Source: Lachnospiraceae bacterium (lineage in GTDB: Bacteria; Bacillota; Clostridia; Lachnospirales; Lachnospiraceae). From it: DNA of 5,326 bases. The translations under genes and the position numbers were made by a program. The stretch spans positions 1 to 5,326 of the forward strand of contig JAGDCK010000173.1 of assembly GCA_017958585.1 (NCBI GenBank), given 5' to 3'. Under the pieces are notes generated by a model that was not told where the DNA came from, searched no databases, and saw only the letters and a program-made list of their open reading frames with translations. Below are positions 1 through 5,257 of this stretch, piece after piece (within the stretch, counting starts at the first letter, position 1; each line of letters begins with the position of its first letter).

Positions 1-455
1 ACGATCTTATCCAGGAGGGCATGATAGGTCTTTTTAAGGCGGTCAGGGACTATGACTGCGGAAGAGATGCGGCCTTTTCCACCTTTGCAGAGCTCTGCAT
101 CAACCGTCAGATCTACAAGGCGCTTCAGGCGTCAAACAGGAAAAAGAACATTCCCCTAAATTCCTATATCTCCCTCTACGGGGAAAAGGAAAGCGAGGAA
201 GGAGCTTTTAATCCGCTGGAAAACATAGTGGATAATTCAAAGCCCGGCCCTGAGGAGCTTGTCCTTGACAGGGAGAGAGTGGATTATCTGGAGCAGGTCA
301 TTGAGAAGGAATTGTCATCCTTTGAAAATGAAGTCCTCGAGCTTATGCTCACAGGGCTTAATTATGTTGAGATAGCCAGGATACTGGGAAAGACCGACAA
401 ATCCGTGGATAATTGTATACAGAGAATAAAAGGAAAGATAAGGAAGATACTGTGA
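1..455 (+). CDS. sigH: RNA polymerase sigma factor SigH (Spo0H family), 5'-truncated by the window edge
   Basis: This is the C-terminal part of a sigma-70-type factor that directs RNA polymerase to its promoters; in Bacillus, SigH drives transition-state and early sporulation genes. The frame is open from base 3, giving 150 visible residues. It begins inside region 2 with DLIQEGMIGLFKAVRDYD, the core-binding helix. Next come the region 2.3-2.4 segment FSTFAELCINRQI...NRKK (promoter melting and -10 recognition) and the IPLNSYISL stretch typical of SigH. Region 4 holds a helix-turn-helix, NYVEIARILGKTDKSVDNCI, that reads the -35 element. Bacillus SigH has about 218 residues, so roughly 60-70 N-terminal residues lie outside the window. 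The ATG at 21 is the conserved Met inside region 2, not a start. The gene ends with TGA at 453-455 inside a terminator-like hairpin. Family assignment is firm; control of sporulation in this organism is inferred. Confidence 0.93.
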   Translation, partial: DLIQEGMIGLFKAVRDYDCGRDAAFSTFAELCINRQIYKALQASNRKKNIPLNSYISLYGEKESEEGAFNPLENIVDNSKPGPEELVLDRERVDYLEQVIEKELSSFENEVLELMLTGLNYVEIARILGKTDKSVDNCIQRIKGKIRKIL

Positions 456-476
456 TGTCTTCTTTATTTTTTTTTT
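438..476 (+). terminator. Intrinsic terminator overlapping the sigH stop codon
   Basis: Bases 438-449 can pair with 456-467 in 12 pairs, two of them G-U, around the six-base loop CTGTGA, which contains the TGA stop. A run of ten T (467-476) follows at once. The stem is mostly A-U and therefore weak, but the long T-run is classic for rho-independent termination. It would separate sigH transcription from the transporter gene. Confidence 0.6.
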
Positions 477-499
477 AGAATTTAATTGCACAAAATTAA

Positions 500-528
500 T
501 TGTATTGGCGGGTCCCCGGTCTTATAAT
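500..528 (+). promoter_or_regulatory. Probable sigma-A-type promoter of the RND transporter gene
   Basis: A perfect -10 hexamer, TATAAT, lies at 523-528. Upstream by a 17-bp spacer is TTGTAT at 500-505, a weak -35 that keeps only the TTG. The spacer contains a GC-rich dyad, CGGG-TC-CCCG (509-518), in an otherwise AT-rich region, which could be an operator. A second, weaker candidate is TCGACA (534-539) with a poor -10 near 557-562. Transcription from the first would leave a leader of about 55 bases before the ATG at 590. Confidence 0.55.
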
Positions 529-589
529 TTCAATCGACAATTATTTAAAATTTGGATAAATATGTAAGCATAGTAAAAGAGGAAAGAAA

Positions 590-3500
590 ATGATTTCAAA
601 ATTCAGTGTTAAAAAGCCATATACCGTACTGGTGGGTGTTATCCTGGTCATAGTTTTGGGTGTGGTATCTTTCACAAAGATGAGCGCGGATCTGTTGCCC
701 AACATTTCCCTCCCCTACGTGATCGTAATGACCACATATCCCGGTGCAACCCCCGAGACAGTGGAGGCGGCGGTGACTCAGCCCATAGAAAATGCCATGG
801 CCACCGTCAGCAACATAGAAAACATCAGCTCGGTTTCAAATGAGAACTACTCCGTGGTAATATTGGAGTTTGCTCAGTCATCCGACATGGATTCAGTATC
901 GTTGGAGATCAGGGAGAGCCTGGATCAGCTGGAGAGCTATTTCCCTGACTCAGTCGGAAACCCCATCATCATGAAGCTTAACCCCAACATGCTTCCTGCC
1001 ATGATCGCAGCGGTGGGTGTTGAGGACATGGATATGGCTGAAGTCAGCACATATGTAAGTGACACTGTGGTTCCCGATATCGAGTCCCTCGAGGGGATCG
1101 CTTCGGTTTCAAGTGTTGGTATCCTGGAAGAGAATGTCAGCGTCATCATCAGAAAAGACAAGATCGATGCCGTAAATGAAAAGATCTTTGCCGCTATCGA
1201 CGAGCAGATGGCCGATGCGGAGAAGGAGTTAGAGGACGGAAAACAGGCTCTTGAAGACTCCAAGAGTGAGATGGCAAATGCCAAGTCAAAGCTTGTGGAC
1301 GGCCAGAACAAATTAAACGACGGCAAAAAAGAGATCGAGAACAACAAGTCTAAATTAGAGGATGCAAAGAAGGAACTTGAAAACAAGCAGTCTTCAACAG
1401 CAGCAGAGCTTGCAAAGCAGAAGGCTTCCCTCACTGCGGCAAAGGCGCAGCTTGAGAGCGTTCAGACTTCAGTAAATACGGCAAAGACCTACAGCGATGC
1501 TCTGGCAAAGATCGATGACGGCATCAGTAAGATCAATGTTTCCATTGCTGCAATTAACACTCTTTCAAATGTGGGAACACAGTACAGTGGGTATCTTGCC
1601 ACTGTATCAGGCGGTGATCTTACAGCCATCGATGATATAAATACATTAAAGGCTTCCATAGTTTCAAATGCAGCTCTGGCATATATGATCAGTTCGGATG
1701 AGACACTTTCACAGTATGTGAATCTGAGTGCTCTTTCCGCTGCAGACTGGACAGATCCCACCACTGCCGCAACCGTTGTGGGACCTACTCTTTATGCGAT
1801 ACAGGGATTCGTGCCTCAGGCCGTAGAAGCACTTGAAAGCCAGAGGGATGATCTCACAGAGCAGAAACAGAAGACCACCACAGCTTTATATGCCACAACG
1901 GGAGGTCTTGACTACAACGCATATGTGGCAACCGTAAATGCAGGCCTTAAATCTCAGAACATGACTGTTGCGGCAATTCCGGATGCCATAAGCAAATTAA
2001 ACAACGCACTTGTTGAGATAGAAAAAGGTGAACTCACCGCAGCGGTTGAGTTTGCAAACGGAAAATCCACCATTGCACTCGGCGAATATCAGCTGCAGGT
2101 GGCAGAGGGTGAACTTACCGCAAATCAGGCAACCATCGATTCAGGATGGGATCAGATAAAGGACGGCTTAAGCCAGCTTGATGATGCAAAGAAGCAGATA
2201 GAGGACGGTGAGGAACAGCTTGCAAAGGCAAAGGAAACCGCCTACGATTCCGCTGATATCGAGGGTATCCTCACAGTGGATACGGTTAAGCAGCTTCTTA
2301 CAGCACAGAACTTCTCCATGCCTGCGGGATACGTGACAGAGGACGGAGTTTCATACCTGGTAAGAATCGGAGATAAGCCCGAGTCCGTTGAAGAGATGGC
2401 TGCAATGCCTCTTTTAAACCTTCATATGGAAAACGTTCCGGTTATCACTCTGGGGGATGTGGCAGACGTATTTTACTCGGACAACTCCGATGAGATATAT
2501 ACAAACGTAAACGGAAGCGCCGGTGTTATTTTGACTATTCAAAAGCAGACCGGTTACTCCACAGGTGATGTTTCAGATACTTTGACAGAGAAATTTGAGG
2601 AATTGACAGAGGAGAATCCTTCCCTCAATATCATTCCTCTTATGGATCAGGGTATCTATATCGACCTGGTAATGGATGCCATCATAAACAACATCCTGCT
2701 TGGTGCAGTACTGGCCATATTTATATTGATATTGTTCTTAAAGGACATCAAGCCCACCATCGTAATTGCGGTTTCTATTCCTATTTCCCTGGTTACCGCA
2801 GTGGTTTGCATGTACTTTAGCGGAGTTACATTAAACATCATCTCGCTGTCCGGTCTTGCGCTTGGTATAGGAATGTTGGTGGATAACTCCATCGTTGTAA
2901 TCGAAAATATTTACAGACTCAGAAGTGAAGGCTACTCCATGAAGGAAGCAGCCATCGAAGGAGCAAAAGAGGTGGCAGGAGCGATCGTTGCTTCAACCCT
3001 CACAACCATCTGCGTATTCCTTCCCATCGTATTTACAGAGGGAATCACCAGACAGCTCTTTGTGGATATGGGTCTTACCATTGCATATTCACTCCTTGCT
3101 TCACTTTTGATAGCTCTTACCGTGGTACCTGCCCTGTCTTCAAAGATCCTTAACAGGACAAAGGATGCAAAGGAGAGCAAAGCCTTTACAGGATTTTTAA
3201 ATATCTACGAGAAGTTTTTGAAGTTCAGCTTAAAGATCAAGCCCGTGGTTTATATCTTTGTGGTAGTGCTTCTCGTGCTCAGCGGTATCGCAGCATATTC
3301 AAACGGTACTGCATTTATGACAGATATGGATTCCACACAGCTTTCCGTAAATGTACGTCTCTCCGACGAGGCTACTTTAGAGGAGACAGGTGCCATCACG
3401 GACGAAGTGGTGGAGATGCTTATGAGCATAGAAGATGTTGAGGATGTGGGAGCCATGACCCAGAGCTCATCCCTTTCACTCCTTGGAGGTGGCGGCAATT

Positions 3501-4891
3501 CAAGCACCAACTCCACCAGCATCTATGTGGTTACAAAAGAGGACAAGGATCACACCAACGAAGAACTTGCGGATATGATCCTTGATATGACAAAGGATCT
3601 TGATGCCGAGATCACAGTTGACACATCCAGCATGGATATGTCAGCCATGGGCGGAAGCGGTATCAATATCGAAGTCAGAGGCCGTGACATTGACAAGATC
3701 AGAGAGATCGCAAAGGATGTGGCCAAGGTCGTAGAGGGCGTCGAGGGAACCGCAGAGGTTGACGACGGAATCGGAAAGACCGACGAAGAGTTAAAGATCA
3801 CCATCGACAAGGACAAGGCTATGGAGTATTCCATCACTGTTGCCCAGGCTTTCCAGACTGTTTATGCAAAGGTAGCCGATGCTTCAAGTGCCACCACCCT
3901 TGTAACCGACGAAAAGGATTACAGCGTATACGTGTCAAATGAGACGGATGCCACACTCACCCGCGAACTTGTAAAAGACATTACGGTAAAGGGAACCAAT
4001 GAGGACGGCGAGAGCGTCGATGTACCGTTAAAGGATATAGCTACTTTCACAGACACCGAGTCCATGAGAAGCATCAACCGTTCGGATCAGACCAGATATA
4101 TCGCCGTAACGGCTCAGGTTGCTGACGGATACAACATCGGTCTGGTTTCCACAAAGGTGGAGAGAGAACTTGACAAGATGGAGCTCCCTGCCGGATACAA
4201 ACTTGTTTATTCCGGTGAAAACGAGACCATAAATGATGCACTTTCACAGCTTGGACTCATGCTGGTACTGGCCCTCGTATTTATGTACCTCATAATGGTT
4301 GCACAGTTCCAGTCACTGTTGTCGCCGTTTATCATCATGTTTACCATCCCTCTTGCTTTTACGGGCGGATTGTTTGCCCTGTTCTTTGCGGGAAGTGAGA
4401 TCAGCGTTATCGCAATGGTAGGATTCGTAATGCTGTCCGGTATCATCGTTAATAACGGTATCGTGCTCATAGATTATGCTAACACCTTGAGAGAGAAGGG
4501 CATGGAGAGAAGAGAAGCGGTTATCACCGCAGGACGCACCAGACTTCGTCCCGTTTTGATGACAGCCCTCACCACCATACTTGCCATGTCCACCATGATA
4601 TTCTCCCATGACATGGGTTCCGAGATGGCTCGTCCCATGGCACTGGTAACCGTTGGAGGACTTGTTTATGGTACTGTTTTGACTCTTATCGTCATTCCTT
4701 GTATCTATGACGGATTCATGTCTCTGACCGATGGAATGAAGGCAAAAAGAGAGAAGAGACAGGCAAAGAGAGAGGCGAAGCTGGAAGCAAAGTTGGAGGC
4801 AAAGAAAGCTTCAACAAAAGCTTCAACAAAAGCTTCAACAAAAGCTTCAACAAAAGCTTCCGAAGAAGAGACGGTAACCGATGAGGATTAA
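590..4891 (+). CDS. RND-superfamily efflux permease with a large coiled-coil insertion
   Basis: This is a proton-driven exporter of the AcrB/SwrC type in the cytoplasmic membrane; its substrate cannot be read from the sequence. The start ATG follows AGAGGA (578-583) by six bases. Transmembrane helices lie near residues 11-29, 695-717, 720-743, 748-771, 792-813, 826-849, 883-903, 1216-1238, 1243-1267, 1272-1296, 1319-1337 and 1347-1371, the RND plan of two six-helix halves. The helix 4 motif GMLVDNSIVVIENI keeps Asp765 (AcrB Asp407) but has Asn766 for Asp408. Helix 10 has Asn1288 where AcrB has Lys940. RLRPVLMT (1318-1325) matches the AcrB Arg971 region. At 1433 residues it far exceeds the usual 1030-1050, because about 360 residues (198-555) are inserted in the first extracytoplasmic half. 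A basic repeat tail follows helix 12. No adaptor gene adjoins it, and it appears to be transcribed alone. The RND family is certain; a drug, lipid or peptide substrate is undecided. Confidence 0.95.
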   Translation: MISKFSVKKPYTVLVGVILVIVLGVVSFTKMSADLLPNISLPYVIVMTTYPGATPETVEAAVTQPIENAMATVSNIENISSVSNENYSVVILEFAQSSDMDSVSLEIRESLDQLESYFPDSVGNPIIMKLNPNMLPAMIAAVGVEDMDMAEVSTYVSDTVVPDIESLEGIASVSSVGILEENVSVIIRKDKIDAVNEKIFAAIDEQMADAEKELEDGKQALEDSKSEMANAKSKLVDGQNKLNDGKKEIENNKSKLEDAKKELENKQSSTAAELAKQKASLTAAKAQLESVQTSVNTAKTYSDALAKIDDGISKINVSIAAINTLSNVGTQYSGYLATVSGGDLTAIDDINTLKASIVSNAALAYMISSDETLSQYVNLSALSAADWTDPTTAATVVGPTLYAIQGFVPQAVEALESQRDDLTEQKQKTTTALYATTGGLDYNAYVATVNAGLKSQNMTVAAIPDAISKLNNALVEIEKGELTAAVEFANGKSTIALGEYQLQVAEGELTANQATIDSGWDQIKDGLSQLDDAKKQIEDGEEQLAKAKETAYDSADIEGILTVDTVKQLLTAQNFSMPAGYVTEDGVSYLVRIGDKPESVEEMAAMPLLNLHMENVPVITLGDVADVFYSDNSDEIYTNVNGSAGVILTIQKQTGYSTGDVSDTLTEKFEELTEENPSLNIIPLMDQGIYIDLVMDAIINNILLGAVLAIFILILFLKDIKPTIVIAVSIPISLVTAVVCMYFSGVTLNIISLSGLALGIGMLVDNSIVVIENIYRLRSEGYSMKEAAIEGAKEVAGAIVASTLTTICVFLPIVFTEGITRQLFVDMGLTIAYSLLASLLIALTVVPALSSKILNRTKDAKESKAFTGFLNIYEKFLKFSLKIKPVVYIFVVVLLVLSGIAAYSNGTAFMTDMDSTQLSVNVRLSDEATLEETGAITDEVVEMLMSIEDVEDVGAMTQSSSLSLLGGGGNSSTNSTSIYVVTKEDKDHTNEELADMILDMTKDLDAEITVDTSSMDMSAMGGSGINIEVRGRDIDKIREIAKDVAKVVEGVEGTAEVDDGIGKTDEELKITIDKDKAMEYSITVAQAFQTVYAKVADASSATTLVTDEKDYSVYVSNETDATLTRELVKDITVKGTNEDGESVDVPLKDIATFTDTESMRSINRSDQTRYIAVTAQVADGYNIGLVSTKVERELDKMELPAGYKLVYSGENETINDALSQLGLMLVLALVFMYLIMVAQFQSLLSPFIIMFTIPLAFTGGLFALFFAGSEISVIAMVGFVMLSGIIVNNGIVLIDYANTLREKGMERREAVITAGRTRLRPVLMTALTTILAMSTMIFSHDMGSEMARPMALVTVGGLVYGTVLTLIVIPCIYDGFMSLTDGMKAKREKRQAKREAKLEAKLEAKKASTKASTKASTKASTKASEEETVTDED
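1181..2254 (+). other. Coiled-coil hairpin insertion of the RND transporter (residues 198-555)
   Basis: In ordinary RND proteins a strand ending in a motif like IRxDxxKL runs directly into a helix like LTxxDVxxALxxxN. Here those halves are IIRKDKIDAVN (186-196) and LTVDTVKQLLTAQN (561-574), with about 360 residues between them. The first arm has eight uninterrupted heptads (Leu/Met/Ile at 214, 221, 228, 235, 242, 249, 256, 263), then continues after an 11-residue step. The return arm has Leu/Ile at 502, 509, 516, 523, 530, 537 and 544, with Ile495 and Phe488 in the same register. Between the arms lies an alanine/threonine-rich stretch (300-470) that may form a cap. In AcrB this site falls in the funnel (DN docking) subdomain. 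The hairpin fold is inferred from periodicity. Confidence 0.8.
4808..4860 (+). repeat. 12-bp tandem repeat encoding (ASTK)n in the transporter tail
   Basis: The unit GCTTCAACAAAA occurs four times without a mismatch (4808, 4820, 4832, 4844), followed by a partial GCTTC at 4856-4860. Each unit encodes Ala-Ser-Thr-Lys in the cytoplasmic C-terminal tail. The unit length is a multiple of three, so gain or loss of copies would change tail length but not the frame. Just upstream is a less regular EAKLEAKLEAK-type charged helix. Confidence 0.95.
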
Positions 4892-4902
4892 TTAGTTTAT
4901 CC

Positions 4903-4939
4903 CGATTGATCTTTGCGGGAAACAGCGCAGGATCAATCG
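4903..4939 (+). terminator. Stem-loop after the transporter gene, possible terminator
   Basis: CGATTGATC (4903-4911) and GATCAATCG (4931-4939) are perfect 9-bp inverted arms. Inside them TGCG (4914-4917) pairs with CGCA (4926-4929), so the hairpin is long and bipartite. It starts 12 bases past the stop codon. The tract after it (AGATCGGCTTTAATTT) is only mildly T-rich and its T's start eight bases late. It may act as a poor terminator or as a 3'-end-protecting structure. Confidence 0.42.
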
Positions 4940-4979
4940 AGATCGGCTTTAATTTAATCGGAAAAGTTTTGTCTTATTA

Positions 4980-5008
4980 TTGACAAAAATATACCCTTAT
5001 GATAATAT
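4980..5008 (+). promoter_or_regulatory. Promoter of tRNA-Thr
   Basis: A perfect -35, TTGACA, is at 4980-4985. The -10 lies in GATAATAT: either TAATAT (5003-5008) at the ideal 17-bp spacing or GATAAT (5001-5006) at 15 bp. Transcription would start near 5013-5016, about 25-28 bases before the mature tRNA. The strong -35 fits a stable-RNA gene. Confidence 0.75.
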
Positions 5009-5011
5009 AAC

Positions 5012-5037
5012 CTTCGTTGGTGATTTCACCGACGAAG
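5012..5037 (+). promoter_or_regulatory. Hairpin in the tRNA-Thr precursor leader
   Basis: CTTCGTTGGTG (5012-5022) pairs with CACCGACGAAG (5027-5037) over 11 bp, with one G-U pair and the loop ATTT. The hairpin starts at about the predicted transcription start and ends three bases before the tRNA, so it would fill nearly the whole 5' leader. No T-run follows, so it is not a terminator. As DNA the same dyad could be a protein-binding site. Its role is unknown. Confidence 0.7.
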
Positions 5038-5040
5038 AAT

Positions 5041-5113
5041 GCTGCTGTGGCTCAGTCGGTAGAGCGTCGCCTTGGTAAGGCGGAGGTCACGGGTCCGATT
5101 CCCGTCAGCAGCT
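5041..5113 (+). tRNA. tRNA-Thr (anticodon GGT)
   Basis: The full cloverleaf is visible. The acceptor stem GCTGCTG (5041-5047) pairs perfectly with CAGCAGC (5106-5112). The D stem is GCTC/GAGC (5050-5053, 5062-5065) with the loop AGTCGGTA. The anticodon stem TCGCC/GGCGG (5067-5071, 5079-5083) closes the loop TTGGTAA. The anticodon is GGT at 5074-5076, reading Thr codons ACC and ACU. The variable loop is AGGTC, and the T arm ACGGG/CCCGT (5089-5093, 5101-5105) has the loop TCCGATT. The discriminator base is T (5113). CCA is not encoded, since TTTTTCA follows directly, so the CCA end must be added by nucleotidyltransferase. From memory, tRNA-Thr near sigH, upstream of rpmG-secE-nusG, is a familiar clostridial arrangement, but those genes are not in this window. 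Confidence 0.97.
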
Positions 5114-5136
5114 TTTTTCATGCAATCGAGTAAATA

Positions 5137-5178
5137 AGCGGAAAACCTTGAAAATACAGGGTTTTCCGCTATTTTTTT
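5137..5178 (+). terminator. Intrinsic terminator after tRNA-Thr, possibly bidirectional
   Basis: GCGGAAAACCTTG (5138-5150) pairs with CAGGGTTTTCCGC (5157-5169) with one G-U pair, the loop AAAATA, and an extra A-T pair at 5137/5170. Seven T (5172-5178) follow. Read on the minus strand, the same stem is followed by TTATTTA, a weaker T-tract, so it may also end transcription of the convergent gene to the right. Confidence 0.9.
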
Positions 5179-5184
5179 ACTCTG

Positions 5185-5230
5185 TTTTTACAACCGTAAA
5201 TTGTAAAAAACAAGCACTTTTTGTAAAAAA
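5185..5230. repeat. TTGTAAAAA repeats, one inverted and two direct
   Basis: TTGTAAAAAA occurs at 5201-5210 and again exactly 20 bp later at 5221-5230. The reverse complement TTTTTACAA lies at 5185-5193, giving a dyad with a 7-bp spacer with the first copy. The second direct copy abuts a DnaA-box match. Such AT-rich words can arise by chance, so function is uncertain. Confidence 0.5.
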
Positions 5231-5250
5231 TTATCCACAAATTACCCACA
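5231..5250 (+). promoter_or_regulatory. Pair of DnaA-box-like sites
   Basis: TTATCCACA (5231-5239) matches the DnaA-box consensus TTATNCACA exactly. TTACCCACA (5242-5250) differs by one base, has the same orientation, and starts 11 bp later, about one helical turn. They lie in AT-rich DNA just past the stop of a convergent minus-strand reading frame. No dnaA, dnaN or plasmid rep gene is visible. Binding by DnaA is inferred. Confidence 0.45.
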
Positions 5251-5257
5251 GATTGTG

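Noticed and set aside
13..23. AGGAGG followed by ATG at 21, resembling a start site
   Set aside because: The spacing is only two bases and the codons encode QEGM in the conserved sigma region 2 motif. The frame is open upstream, so this is internal to sigH.
937..1434. 165-codon minus-strand open frame inside the transporter gene
   Set aside because: It is Ser/Phe/Leu-rich, the usual shadow of a coding strand rich in Glu/Lys/Asp codons. It has no recognisable motif and lies wholly within a certain gene.
2656..4609. Several other antisense or out-of-frame open frames of 78-98 codons within the transporter
   Set aside because: All lie within the conserved RND coding frame, with low-complexity translations and no supporting start signals.
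4808..4860. Tandem repeat considered as a CRISPR-like array
   Set aside because: The 12-bp units are contiguous with no spacers and are in frame in the coding sequence; this is a coding minisatellite.
5012..5037. Leader hairpin considered as a T-box riboswitch or attenuator
   Set aside because: It is far too short for a T-box, lacks the T-box sequence and a terminator T-run, and precedes a tRNA rather than a synthetase or biosynthesis gene.
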